Source of the DNA: Brassica napus
Taxonomy: Eukaryota > Streptophyta > Magnoliopsida > Brassicales > Brassicaceae
Length of the DNA: 64,000 nucleotides
Direction: 5' to 3'
NCBI RefSeq assembly: GCF_020379485.1
Contig: NC_063448.1
Coordinates: 46,137,218 to 46,201,217, forward strand
Shown here: positions 1-11,314 of the stretch, one piece after another
Position numbering within the stretch: the first letter of the stretch is position 1
How the letters are laid out: each line of letters begins with the position of its first letter
Translations under genes and position numbers: made by a program
Notes under the pieces: model-generated
Seen by the model: the letters and a program-made list of their open reading frames with translations, nothing else
Told to the model about the DNA's origin: nothing
Databases searched by the model: none

Positions 1-1044
1 CTAGGAGCAGCTGTTGAGTGGGAATCCCCACTAAATGTACCTCGTTCCTTGTGTGTAGGTGGGTTTCTGCGGTGAGATGTATTCTCAACGTTTCTATGGG
101 ACCAGTCCCTGCCATGTCTGTTGTTTGGGAGGCTGTCTCTTTGGTAGTTCTTTTGGTGTTGGAAGCACTGGATCAAATAACTACCACTGGAGTGATCAGC
201 TCGGTGGGGTTGATCATTTCTGGAGTATGGTCTGTATCGGTTATCCCTTCGAGGGGAGTGTCGATTTGGGCCTCCAGTGTAGCTGTGTTCCGCCTGTTTA
301 GTTCCTTCCTTATTGGTAACTGAAGTGAGGCTTTTTTTAGAGTCCTTCTGAGCTGCAAGGCGCTCTTTTTTTTGATGTTTCTCCTCAAGGCAATCTCTGA
401 TTTCATGGTCCAGTCTTCCACAATGGAAGCAATGCTTTTCGAGTTTTTCATAGACTAGTGTGGCAGTAACCTCGTCTCCATTTGGATTCTCAATAATAGA
501 TGTTTTAATAAGTGGGAGCCTGCCATTAACATGAACTCTCATGCGAATAGAATGGGCCGTTATTTCTGCCACTTCAAATGTTCCTAAGTCGCTGCCTATG
601 CCGCGAGCAACTTCCTCTGTCCAGAGGTGAATCAGAATTCCTTGAATCTTGATCCAAAAGAGAATCATTGAGGGAAAGCTAGGAGAGGTAGTAGGTTCCC
701 ACCTATGCAGGATTATCATCCAACGAGCATAGTGACATGGGCCTTTTTCCAACACCGTAAGTAGATCGGATTCCAGCTCGAATTGGAATTTAAACAATTC
801 CATTCCAAGGTAAGAACCAATAGGGGGTATGTCGACTTTCCAGTGGTCAGTGAAGAATGGTATAAGAGACCATACTTTCTGCGCAGAGGGGTTAGGTACT
901 CTACCAATCAGTGTTAGAGAGTGCCTCCTAGTGTCGGTTTGATTGTCCTGTTTGGAGACCCCGAACACGTCCAACGCGAGGTGCAGGTCGGTGTTCTAAG
1001 GCCACTACCTTCCCTTTTTTTGAAGAAGATAGTCTCCGTTGCAT
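1..1044 (-). pseudogene. DUF4283 / zinc-knuckle protein, broken, runs off left edge
   Basis: On the minus strand an ATG at 1044 opens a short basic N-terminus that stops near 925. The neighbouring frame then carries a DUF4283-like core from about 920 to 480 (motif LTLIGRV, then a Trp- and Phe-rich stretch). A CCHC zinc knuckle follows, encoded around 430-385 as C-x2-C-x4-H-x4-C (CFHCGRLDHEIRDC), and then a charged, Arg/Asn-rich tail open to base 1. The one-base frame change near 925 separates the start from the domain. Such proteins are common in Brassicaceae as LINE ORF1 products or their domesticated relatives and bind nucleic acid. No reverse transcriptase follows within the window, so its LINE origin is inference. 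It is a fragment because the 3' end lies outside. Confidence 0.7.
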
Positions 1045-1699
1045 TGTTCTAGAAGATTGATGCTATCTCAATGTTGTCGGTGTGAGAAGAGTACTCTAAA
1101 CGTTGAGCTCCCGAAGAAATCTGGTTCAGATTGAAGTTCACCCGAGGATGTCTGGCGATATCTTCTAGATTAGCAGTAGTTAAGAATCTTGAATAGCCTT
1201 GAAACAGAGGAAAGCCAGCCCAAATTTGTCAAACCCGTAGACACCGGTAAGCTTCAGGACATCACTCTGTTGGAAGGGAGGAGGCTTAGTAGTCCAACGG
1301 TCCAAGCTGTGAAGGAGTCATCCAGGGTCTGGTTGTCTGCCAGTAGGCTTGTAAGGTTGTCATATCGTTGTCATAAGGGTTTCCGGCAGGAAGGAGAAGC
1401 GGCGGCGGTCCCTCCAACCCGAGTCGGGGGAAGAACCCGGAGGGTAATACTACACGACGTTCTAAGATCTAGCGGGTAAAGACAGAAGGGTGAATATTTT
1501 TAAAAAGTGGGAGACCTTTGACAGTAGATCTAATCCATAATCAGTAAGAACCGCTGGTTAATAGGATATTCTACAAAAGTCAAAAACGGGCAAGGACCTA
1601 TCTAAAGAAAGGTGTCTGGGAGCGTTTTGAGTGCTTTTTTATCGTTTTTATTACTAAATCACAATTTGTATATCCAGTAAGATAAACGATTACATAAGC
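1045..1699. other. Spacer, no gene seen
   Basis: This holds the upstream side of the DUF4283 fragment. The one open frame (1189-1479) has no recognisable motif and looks like chance. From about 1490 the DNA becomes AT-rich up to the Mutator-like insertion. Confidence 0.5.
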
Positions 1700-1709
1700 A
1701 TTATTAAAG

Positions 1710-2070
1710 GAGAATTCGGCCACAAAAACACTGAACTTTTTGGAAATTGCCAAAAGAAACCTGGACATATGGGCTAGCCAATAAAACCGTAAACTTTTGT
1801 TGACTTTTTTAGTTTATTAAGAAACTTACGATTGACTGACCAGATTAACACACCGTTAACCGAGTTAACAGATAAATAAGCGGATGTTAATTTTGGGTGT
1901 TAAAGTATACGACGTCGTTTCATCTCTTTGTCTGATTAAAGACAAACGACGTCGTTTATATAGGTTTGTTATTAAAAATATGGATTTCCAACGGGTCGAA
2001 CTCGTATACTCGGGTTTAATGGTCGGGTTTTTTGCCACTGAGCTAGTGGACTTTGCAATAGATTTACAAA
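1710..2070. repeat. Left terminal inverted repeat of the MULE
   Basis: It matches the reverse complement of 6320-6667 with scattered mismatches and small indels. It includes several cgacgtcgtt palindromes. The GRF gene starts about 360 bp inside its inner edge, so its promoter probably lies in or next to this repeat (inference). Confidence 0.85.
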
Positions 2071-2283
2071 TACAGTTTGTTTTATTCTCTTCGAATCCGA
2101 GTTAAAAGACAAATAAATGAAACGACGCGTTTTATATAGCATTTTTATTAAAAAGATGGGCTTCCATCGGCTCGAACTCGTGCACTCGGGTTTAATGGTA
2201 GGGGTTTTTGCCACTGAGCTAGTGGACTTTGCAATAGATTTACGAACACAATTTTTTTTATTCTCTTTGAATCCGAGTTAAAT
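1944..2283. repeat. Tandem duplication inside the left MULE end
   Basis: Two copies of about 170 bp lie head to tail, roughly 1944-2106 and 2120-2283. Both carry acgacg...ttatata, gaactcgt...actcgggtttaatgg, gccactgagctagtggac and gaatccgagttaaa. Copy two differs by several substitutions. The right end of the element has this unit only once. Confidence 0.8.
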
Positions 2284-2433
2284 GAATCAAAAAGAAATGA
2301 CGGCGTTTTCTCCTCTGATTGGTATAAACCTTAAATTCCCAAAATCATAAATCCAGTTCGCGATTCAAGCTCGATTCTCTTCGATCTCGTCCTTAAGAAT
2401 CTCGATTCTCACCTTTCCTTCTTCGAGTATCGC

Positions 2434-2994
2434 ATGATGAGTTCGGGTTGTGAGGATTCGTCTGTGAATACGATGGGAATTCGTGGTATCCCGGAGCAAT
2501 GCGGGTGTGGTCGAAGAACTGGGATATACACATCAAAAACGAAGGTCAATCCAGGAAGAACTTTCTTTAGATGCCCAACGTTTCAAAATGTAAGTGTTTA
2601 ATTTGATTGCAATTGATTGTGTTTAAGAAATTGTTGAACATAAAGCTTCAATGGCTAGGTAGTGAGAAATTGTTTGAACATAAAGATTGTGTTCATGATT
2701 TGTGTCTAGGATCACTTGTATAAATGGGTAGATGAAGCTGTCTACGAAGAGGTTCAAGATGCATTGCCAAAAGTTGAGTGCTTTGCATCAGATGTTATGA
2801 AAATTAAAAGGGAGATCGAAAGCATGAAAACCGTGGAGGAAGAGTTGAAAGAAGATGTCTGGAAGGCGAGCAATGAACTTAAGAAGCTGAATGTGATCAT
2901 GAAAGTGGGTTTTCTGGTGGTTTGTTTAGGCGTTGTGATATGTCTTGTGTTGATCATGTTTGACAAAGCAGATGGGTTGTCTTTGAATAGCTAA
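2434..2994 (+). CDS. GRF-type zinc finger, coiled-coil, membrane-anchored protein inside the MULE
   Basis: Two exons, 2434-2589 and 2710-2994, join in frame through a GT-AG intron (gtaagt donor, gtctag acceptor) to give about 146 residues. Exon 1 encodes a GRF-like zinc finger: CGCGRRTGIYTSKTK, then NPGRTFFRCP, with the Cys pair and the GRxFFRC signature. Exon 2 begins YKWVDEAVYEE, then a Glu/Lys/Leu-rich coiled coil, then one membrane helix (VGFLVVCLGVVICLVLIMF) close to the C-terminus. The layout is that of small plant proteins annotated as At4g04775-like (established family; assignment by motif). The gene lies inside the MULE ends, convergent with the transposase, and shows no stop or frameshift. 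It is either a captured host gene or a regular accessory gene of this MULE family. A second ATG follows the first directly. Confidence 0.75.
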
Positions 2995-2999
2995 TAGGA

Positions 3000-3240
3000 G
3001 ACTCTGTTTATGTAATGGTAATGGTTTCAGTAAGGTTTTAAGACTATGTTTCAGTAAGGTTTATGTTTTACTACTTAATTGTTTATAGAAGGACAAATGA
3101 ACACACCAATGAACATACCATCAAGATAAACAACATGATGAAAACACAAAGATAATAACCAACACTATCTTCATTGAGAGTTTCAAATTAAAACAGCAGC
3201 AAGAGAAGAAAAAAAAAGGTAGTTCTTGTTTCAAAAGCAT
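3000..3240. other. Convergent 3' ends within the MULE
   Basis: AT-rich stretch between the stop of the GRF gene and the C-terminal exon of the transposase gene. It probably holds both polyadenylation regions. No other feature is seen. Confidence 0.5.
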
Positions 3241-3295
3241 TCAGACAGAGACACCATCATAAACGACACACAACAAAAGCATATTTAATATTGAT

Positions 3296-6208
3296 CTAAA
3301 AGAACCAACTTCCCCACGCTGTTGTCTGTGATGGTTGAGCTTGTGAGGATTGGGGAACTTCCCATCGTGATGGTTGAGCTTGTGAGGATTGACCTTGTGA
3401 AGATTGAGGAACTTCCCATGGTGATGCTTGAGCTTGTGAGGATTGAGTTTGTGAGGATTGAGCTTGTGATGATTGAGCTTGTGACTCGCCAAAATGTAGT
3501 CCCTGTAACATATAAATGAATTGTAAGACACATTACCAATAGCTAAAAAAACTAAGACCCTAACCAAGACCCTAACTTGATATTTACTTGGTCTGCCTCT
3601 TGGTTTCTTAGGTGGGCTCTGAACAAAAGCCTTCCGACATGTATTCTTGTAGTGCCCTTCTTCTTTGCAATTAGAGCATGTCATTACCCTGTTCGCACGG
3701 CTCAGCTTGGTAGTAGACACTGTCTCATTGGTTCCCTTCTTTCGATAATGAGTTTTAGGCCTACCAGGCTTGCCATTTCGATTAGGTGGTGGAATCACAC
3801 CTAATCTATTGGTCTGAGGCCACTGTATCATCCCATTTACAGGTCTGATCCCAAAACTGTAGGTTTCACGCCACTTATAGGTTGTGTAGCAAGGATGACC
3901 TTAGCAGCATGGATGAAAGGAATACCATTCATTTGCCAGCTTCGACATGCACAAGTCTCATTCTCCAAATTCACCACATATGACTGGTCTTTATCCTCCA
4001 CCTCAGTCTTTGGCCCAATTGCCCAACGCAGACTACACTCTTTTGACTTCTTCTCAACCTTGTCTAACTCTTTATGTGTCTTCTGGATGAACCTAGTCTT
4101 CCTGTCCTTAGCCATCTTAGACCTATTGTAGTTCCTAGTCATACATTGGCACCTTATCTCCTCTAACATGTCTAGCAGAGGCTTCTTCCTAGGCTCCCCG
4201 ATGGTCTTGTTGAAGGACTCACACAAGTTGTTCAGATTATCATTGCAGTAGGAGCCTATCTTGAAGAAAGCTCTAGACCAAGTCTCTGGCTTTGTCTTTA
4301 TCAGAGATGCATGTGCGCCAGGATCATAGTTCTTAAGCTCGTCCATGTTGTGGTTGAACATACCAGTAGTGTAGCTCCTTGCAATGAACCAGAAGAACCT
4401 CTGTAACCTTAGATCTTTTCCACCTTTCCTCCAGCTCTCGTATATATGGCGACAACACTGTCTATGCTCAGCTTCTGGAAGGAGGGTATGAACTGCCTTC
4501 ACTAATCCCTACAAGATCAAAAAAAAAAAAGAAATCAGAAACAAGAATCAAACATTCATTGAGTATCATGAAAGCAAGGTGTTTACCTTTTGTTTGTCAG
4601 ACATTATAACAAAGCCGTTCCCATCTTCCAATCCCAAATCCAAGGCCAAACGCTTCACAAACCAATCCCAGTTTGTATCATTCTCTATCTCCACTACAGT
4701 CCAAGCAATAGGGACAATCCTATTGTCTCCATCTCTTCCAACCGCAGCCAACAACTGTCCCTTGATGTCCCATTTCAAAAAGGCTCCATCAAGGCCAATA
4801 ACAGGCCTACAAGTCTTCTTCCATGCTTCCTTTTGTGCTTGGAAACACATGTAGAGCCTGTAGAACCTCTTCTTGCTTCCAACCGTGGCTCCTGGTATGG
4901 TCTCAATATCTCTGCTTGGTAATCCCAGATTTTATCAAAATGCTCCTCATGGGTTTTCCTCCTTTCTTTCATCACCTTCGTCTTGGCCTTAATGCATGAG
5001 TTTTCTAAAACTTCCATCTTAAACTCCCTCAAGATCTCAGACAGTATCTCCTTTGCTGTGAGCTTAGGATTCAGCCTTAACCTCTCAGCAAATAGACTTG
5101 CAATTGCTGACCTCTTAAGTATCTTGGAATACCCTGTCCTCTCACATTTATGGTCATTGACATATGTCTTTACCATCAACTTCTGTTTCCTCCTATCATA
5201 CGAACAGTAGACCATCCAGGGACATCGAGCCTCATCATCTCTCATCTCAGCGGCACATTTTGCCCCCATCTTCAAGCTACTGGATCTGTAGTGCTTGATG
5301 TTGTATCTGGTTTTCAGGGTATACCTGAGACAAGCATGTTTGAAGTCCTCAGCATCTGAAAATGTCTTGCCTAGCCGAAGGAGCTCCTCTGGATCAGTGT
5401 CTTCTCTATAAGCTTGCGCAGGTATCATCTCCTCTTCATTCTCATCATCTGATGACACATGATCAAGGATTTTATCATCATCATCCCCTTCGTCTTCATC
5501 AACCTCACAGTCATCATTTTTTGCTTTATCACCAAAATAAAGACTCAAATTTGTACAACCAAATTCCTCAATGCCAGCAATACCGTTCTCATCTTCCCTA
5601 CCATCATCACCTATATCTCCAAATTCCTCTTCTTCATTTACCACAATCTGGAGAAATTCTTCTCTCTCATCACCATCATCACCTAGACTCTTCTCCGAGT
5701 TTACCTTCTGCTTCTTCGATTGTCTAGGAGACACAGGCGACCCACCATATGAAGTTCCCCGCCTTGTCTTCTTCGCAACTGTTGATGCCAACATCTCAGT
5801 CTCTGGCCATTCTTCTTTGTCATCACCAGAAGAAGCCACATTTACCTTCTGCTTCTTCGCAACTCTAGGAGACAGAGTTGAACCATGCCTCGTGGCCTTC
5901 TCCGGAGATGGCGACCCATATGAAGTTCCCCGCCTCGTGGTCTTCTCCGGAGATGACGCAGGCGACCCATATGAAGTTCCCCGCCTTGTCTTCGACGCCT
6001 TCGACGCCTCTGTAGATGCCAACATTGAAATCCCTTCAACGCCTTTACGGATCCTCGATCTCTCCGGCGATGACAAACTCACAGAAGCATCGCGTTCTCC
6101 ACCCTTCTTCGACTCTTGAATCGCTTCGTCACTCCCGTAATCGAAATTTCTCATCGCTCCGAAAATCATTACCTCCCTTCCATTCCTTGTGAACTTCGTC
6201 TTTACCAT
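3296..6208 (-). pseudogene. MULE transposase gene, broken by frameshifts
   Basis: Minus-strand exons are 6208-4587, 4508-3577 and 3502-3296, with GT-AG introns at 4586-4509 and 3576-3503. The N-terminus has a repeated KKTRRGTSYGSP-like block and an acidic stretch. A Mutator DNA-binding domain follows (FSDAEDFKHACLRYTLK ... CPWMVYC ... DHKCERTG), then the MULE catalytic domain (RPVIGLDGAFLKW, with the first acidic residue) and a SWIM-like finger (CACRSWQ). In the finger, the residue usually Cys before the His appears to be Phe. Last come a CCHC knuckle (CSNCKEEGHYKNTC) and Ser-Gln-Ala-Gln repeats. The reading frame shifts near 4905, where a short piece before the catalytic domain seems missing, and again near 3880 after the SWIM finger. 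Hence it is probably inactive and would depend on other copies for movement. Confidence 0.88.
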
Positions 6209-6319
6209 CTCCTCACATCACAAGAAAAATCCCCAAATCGATTTGAGAAATTAGGGTTACGTTTTGATTTCAATCAAACATATCTTTTGATCAATAAAAA
6301 TACACATGTGTGGTAATCT

Positions 6320-6667
6320 TCCGAAAAGTCCACTAGCTCAGTGGCAAAACCCCCTAAGGACCACGAGTGCACGGGTTCGAGTCCAGCCAACAACAATTTT
6401 AATTAAGCAAAACGACGTCGTCTTGAGATTTTGTCTTTAACCAAACAATTGGATGAAACGACGTAGTTTCACTAAACGGCAGTAATTAACGGTGAGTTAA
6501 CACTGTCTTAACTGTCGGTTAACTGTGTGTTAATCTGGTAAGTCAACCGTAAGTTTGTGAATAAACTATAAAAGTCAACAAAAGATCTGGGTTTTATTGG
6601 TCAGGCTCGAGTACAGGTTTTTTTTGGCAATTTCCGCAAAGTTCAATGTTTTTTTGGCCGATTTCTC
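6320..6667. repeat. Right terminal inverted repeat of the MULE
   Basis: Inverted copy of 1710-2070, ending ggccgatttctc at 6667. The transposase start codon at 6208 lies about 110 bp inside, so this repeat probably carries its promoter (inference). Confidence 0.85.
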
Positions 6668-6677
6668 ATTATTAAAG

Positions 6678-8037
6678 TCCTCATAAGGAGGCCATTTACA
6701 ATGAGGGTGTTCAAACCCATTTTCAACAGTTGAAGATATTACAATGAGGGTGTTGAATTTGTGTGTCTGTCCACGTGGGTTAAACTGGTGTTGGAAAGAT
6801 TCAACGGTGTTCAAAAAAATTTTGTGGCCCATGACAGCCACGTGTCATGCCGGGAGTGGATGGAAGGGGGTGGAGCTTGCACGCACGCGCGCAGGATTAC
6901 ACACTTTTCCTTTTTTTTTAATTCAGGATAATATTTAAATGATCTCTTTCCATTGGCTGGACAGATTTTTTTTTGATATATATCCCCACCCAATAATTGA
7001 AATCCATTTATTTTATAATATAACTATTTTAAATAAGATAAAAATTATATCAAAATTCAAGATTTTTTTTTATCTATAAATAGAGACTACTCTCATTTCG
7101 TTTGGATACATAAAAAAACATCATTTTTTCATTATAATCAACTATTTTAGTGTTTTAAAATTTTTTTGGTTAAATGGATCTCAATAATGATACTTTTAAC
7201 ACCAAAAACTCTTCTAATTTTCTTAATTTTGATTGTTTTTATTAATACAGATTTTGGTACTATTTGAAAATTAAGCTAAGTATAATAATTCAAAATAAAT
7301 ATTATTAAAAATCATGTTATTTTAGTTTTTAAGTTAATTGTAAAAAGCAAAAATATAAATTAAGAGTTGTGGGGTAGGGTGTTGAATTTTTTTAAACAAA
7401 CTATTGTAGAAGTATAAATTGAAGTGGATGTTGAATAAACGAGGTAGAAAAGAGAGAAGATAATGTGGAGTGTTAAAAGTAGAAAAAAAGGGTGTTGAAT
7501 GTGGAGAGGATGTTGAAACGATTGTGGATGATCTAAGATTATAAACACTACGTAGACTTTGGGTCTTTGACATATATACACGTACTAACATAAACACACA
7601 CATCTTAAGCAAAAAAAGAAAACACACGTCAACATAAATAACCACCAAATTTCGCAGGCACGCCACTGGTTAGGTATATTTAGACTTGGAATAAATGATG
7701 AGTTAACTTGCGTGTATAATTTGATTTGTGATTTCATAATCTAATCTTCACATAAATATTTCCTACATGTTTGTACTATAGTTCGTAAAAATAAATATTT
7801 TATTATAGCAAATGTGCTCATATAAAATATAAGACTAAGACATTATACTAATATAAATGATTCTACCACTGGTCTTTTTTCACTTTGGTGAAAGATACCA
7901 AAGATTGAATCTAACAAAACATCACAGGTTAAAGCATATTTTAACATAGACTCAACACAATAATAACTAAACTAGAACATCAAGTTGAAATGTATCACAA
8001 GTTTAAAAACACCAGATAGCTTCTTCATCTTCTTCCA
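6678..8037. other. AT-rich spacer with short dispersed repeats
   Basis: Begins with two copies of ttacaatgagggtgtt near 6697 and 6737. Related gggtgttgaa motifs recur near 7377, 7491 and 7512, which suggests remains of a small non-autonomous element whose ends I could not fix. The rest is AT-rich. I see no coding region. Confidence 0.4.
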
Positions 8038-11000
8038 TCAGTCATCGTCAGAGAAGGTTATCCTCTTACCGCAGAATAATTTAGTCACCTCCGGTTTCTC
8101 CAAATAATCTCCTTCTATCGGAAGGCTTACTGGTAGAAGGTATTCTTCGTTCCTCCTGGAATATTGAAAAAGCAGTCTCGTTATCTCTTCATGTATACCA
8201 ACGGAACCAGTGTGCTGTGGATAAAGAAACTCAAAAGGCAAATAGTAAAATGATCAAATCCCTTACCAGAGCTTCTCTGCAAGGTTGTACCTAATCAACA
8301 AAGACTATTAGCATCAGTCTTTTATGTAACGACATTATTTAGCAAACAAACTGGAGAAACAAATAAATCAATTTACTTTGGTCGGATAGGGTATGGAGAC
8401 ATCTCAACCACGTCAGAAATGATATGAATATTCAGAGCTCTACTCTCGTACAGCAGCGCCTTCTTTGCTTCGACAGCCGAAGCAAACTCAACAAAGCCAC
8501 AGCCCACATGCTCACCCTCGCGGTTTACAACAAGTCGAACACGGCAAACTTCTCCAACATTTTTGTAGTAAGCAGAGCTGCAAGGCAAAATATCAGTCAG
8601 AAAAAGCTAACTCCAGAGGAAATTCAAAGTGCTACTACTTACATCTGACGTGTTGTTACGTTGGGAGAGAGATTGTAAACAAAGAGTGTTTTTTTTCTTA
8701 ATGCTACTTCCTCGGCAAAATCACGAGTTTCACCAAATCCTTCCTCCAATTCCTCATCGATCAAACGGTTTTCTCGTCCAAGTTGATCTTCGTACCTGGA
8801 AGATCAAAGAAAAAAAACAATGTGCTAAAATATGTACCTAGAACTTTCAGTTTAAATTACAAATAGTTAAATCTCTTACCAAACATTGTGATCGATGCAA
8901 TACCTAATTAAAAAACCAAAAAAATGTTAGTCTTCTGTAGTGACGTAAAAAATTTTTATCAATGAGTTACATGTTGATTTACTTGGGACGCGGAAGGTTT
9001 GGAAATTCCTCAGCCGGATAACTATACAATTTTTGACCATGCAAATACTTCTTTTTCATCGCCTACAATATGAAAGACATAATCAGCAATGGTGGTACTT
9101 TCAAATTACACTTTAAAAAAAAAAAAAAAAAAAAAATTTAAGTCACTACGGCTCACCTTCCCTGCTTCTTTAGCAGAAGCAAACTCAATATAGCACATGC
9201 CATTTTGCTTGCCCTTGCAGTCTGTAACAAGTCGAACATGAACAACTTGTCCAACATCTTTGTATAAATCGATGCTGTCAAAAAGGAGGATAAAATATTA
9301 GTCATGAAAAAAAACTTGCTCCAAGAACGGAAGAGGAAATTTAAAGATGCTACTTACATATCTCGTATTACAGTTGGGCAAGGGAGATTGCCGACGGAGA
9401 TAGTCTTACGTCTTACAGCAACTGCCTGAATTTAAAAGCCAAGTGTGTTACCACGATTCTAAGGAGAATACACACACAAAAAAAGTAGCCAATCTAAAGT
9501 TTCATCTCTTTAGACTTATTAGCGAAAGATATGTTAATAAACGCTAAATGTTTCTTTTAAGTACCTCAACAAAACTTGGAGTTCCATCAAGGCCTTCTCC
9601 TTCTTCATAGGAAGTTTCATCAAGTCTTCCTTTTGTGATCGCTCGTCGAAGATAGTCTTCGTAACTGAAATTTCGAGAGAACAAAGTGATGTATCCCTTA
9701 AATCCCTTAGCAGAGCTTCTCTGCAAGGTTGTACCTAATTAACAAAAAAAATTATATAAATATATATATAAATAAATTAGTCGTCTTCTGTAATGATGTT
9801 AAAACTCTAGCAAAATATAAATTAGAGAAACAAATTTCCATAAAACGGAAAGTAAACTTACTGGTGTAGAAGACGGTACGGAGGTAGCTTAGCCACATCA
9901 AGAAAAACAATGTGATCGAGCAAGTATTCACCATTCATAAGTTCGAGCGCATTATGTGCTGCATCGGCAGAATCAAATTCAACAAAGCCATAGCCCACAC
10001 GCCTACCCTCGGGATTTACAATAAGTCGAACAGTAACCACTTCTCCAACATAACTGAAGTAATCGATGCTGTAAAAAAAAGCGGAGAGGAGAGTTAAGGC
10101 TCAAGTAATCCAAATTATCAGGCAATGGAAGCGGAGAATTAAAGGTGGTAATCTTACATATGAAATATTTTAGTCTGAGGAGAGAGATTGGAAACAAAGA
10201 GAACATTCTGCAAGTAACAGGAAAGTGTGTTATAGGGCCGACTCTTAAGTAGAAAACTTTGCCTTAACAAAACGTAGCAGTCTCGTCAGAAGATTTGTGG
10301 CATATTATGAAGATAACAGGAAGAGGTACCTCAACAAAATTGGGAGGTGTCTCATCTTCTTTTCCTAGAAGGTAATCTTTGTTCCTAAAATATCAACAAA
10401 AAAAAAACCTGTAATTTCTGCATGTAACACTAAAAGGCTAAATAATCAAAGTTCTTACCAGACTATGTGATCTTTGCAATACCTAAAAAGAAACAATAGT
10501 AGAGTTAAGTCGTGTGTAATACAATCAGATAAAATATTATTAATTAAGTAAATTGAATTTACTTGAGTCGTGAAGGACGGTAAGATGCAATAATCTGACC
10601 AAAAATCTGCAAATTTTCAAGCTTTTGGGCAGCCTACAATATTAACAAGATTTAATCAGCAACCTTCGTTAAATGATTGTTTCATACACTGGTCTACTCT
10701 CTCTCTCTCTCACCTTCTCTGCTTCGTTAGAAGAAGCAAACTTAACCAAGGCAATTCTAGTATTCGCCTTCAGACAGGGTTTCATAATACGTTGAACACG
10801 AACAACTTGTCCAACATCTTTGAAGAAATCAATGATATCTGCTATACCAGCATGGGTAGGGACTCGGCCAACCAAGATCGTTTTCTTTTTTACAGCAACC
10901 TGAATTCGAATTCAAGTGTGTAATTAGCTGCGACTCAAGCAGAACCAAAAATCAAATATTCATACGCATCTTAGGTTACCTTATGTTTCTTCAGAATCAT

Positions 11001-11314
11001 ATGTTTGGTCTCCAAATTATCTTTCAGCTTGCGCTTCACTATTTAAGAAAAAAAAAACAAAGTTCCTCTTCAGAGTTGGATTTGTTATTGGTAGGAAAAA
11101 AAAAGAGGAGATGAAAAATCCTAAGAGAGTGTTACCCAATAAATTAGCTTGCTCCAAATCATCTTCCGACTTTTTTCGCTTGCCTGTAAAATCAAAAACC
11201 TCTTTATACAAGTAAGAGACTAGATTTGTTAAAATTAGGGTATATGAGAAATCCAAAGAGAGTGCTACCCGATGATTTAGCTTCTGCGGCCAATTTTTTC
11301 GAAGAACTAGCCAT
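8038..11314 (-). CDS. Four-RRM RNA-binding protein built from repeated exon modules
   Basis: Nineteen minus-strand exons join in frame to 1656 nt (551 residues): 11314-11269, 11183-11136, 11038-10980, 10899-10714, 10633-10563, 10482-10459, 10384-10330, 10207-10158, 10068-9862, 9734-9711, 9664-9565, 9425-9358, 9274-9157, 9062-8983, 8903-8880, 8795-8643, 8577-8377, 8290-8267 and 8155-8038. A short Lys-rich N-terminus precedes four RNA recognition motifs with RNP2/RNP1 pairs TILVGRV/RIALVKF, VLFVSNL/GYGFVEF, TISVGNL/GMCYIEF and TLFVYNL/GCGFVEF. Each RRM is followed by a linker made from a 24-nt exon (YCKDHIVW or YNLAEKLW type) and an exon starting YEDYL or NEEYL. The first RRM has a weak RNP1. 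One donor is damaged: at 9710-9709 the bases read CT, where the sister copy at 8266 has GT, and read-through meets TAA at once. The target RNA is unknown. A nucleolin-like role is possible but unproven. Confidence 0.82.

Larger units (their letters stand above)
1710..6667. mobile_element. Mutator-like element (MULE), complete, 4958 bp
   Basis: The ends are inverted copies: gagaattcggcc at 1710 matches the reverse complement of ggccgatttctc ending at 6667. The similarity runs inward for about 350 bp, through blocks such as aactttttggaaattgcc and cactgagctagtggact. Immediately outside lies a perfect 10-bp direct repeat, attattaaag, at 1700-1709 and 6668-6677, which fits the 9-11 bp target duplications of the Mutator superfamily. 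Inside are a transposase gene on the minus strand and a GRF-zinc-finger gene on the plus strand, convergent with each other. The intact duplication and long matching ends suggest a moderately recent insertion, although the transposase is now broken. Confidence 0.93.

Noticed and set aside
1189..1479. 96-residue plus-strand frame
   Set aside because: No recognisable motif and no supporting context.
5571..6119. 182-residue plus-strand frame in the MULE
   Set aside because: Antisense of the transposase N-terminal repeats; composition follows from those repeats.
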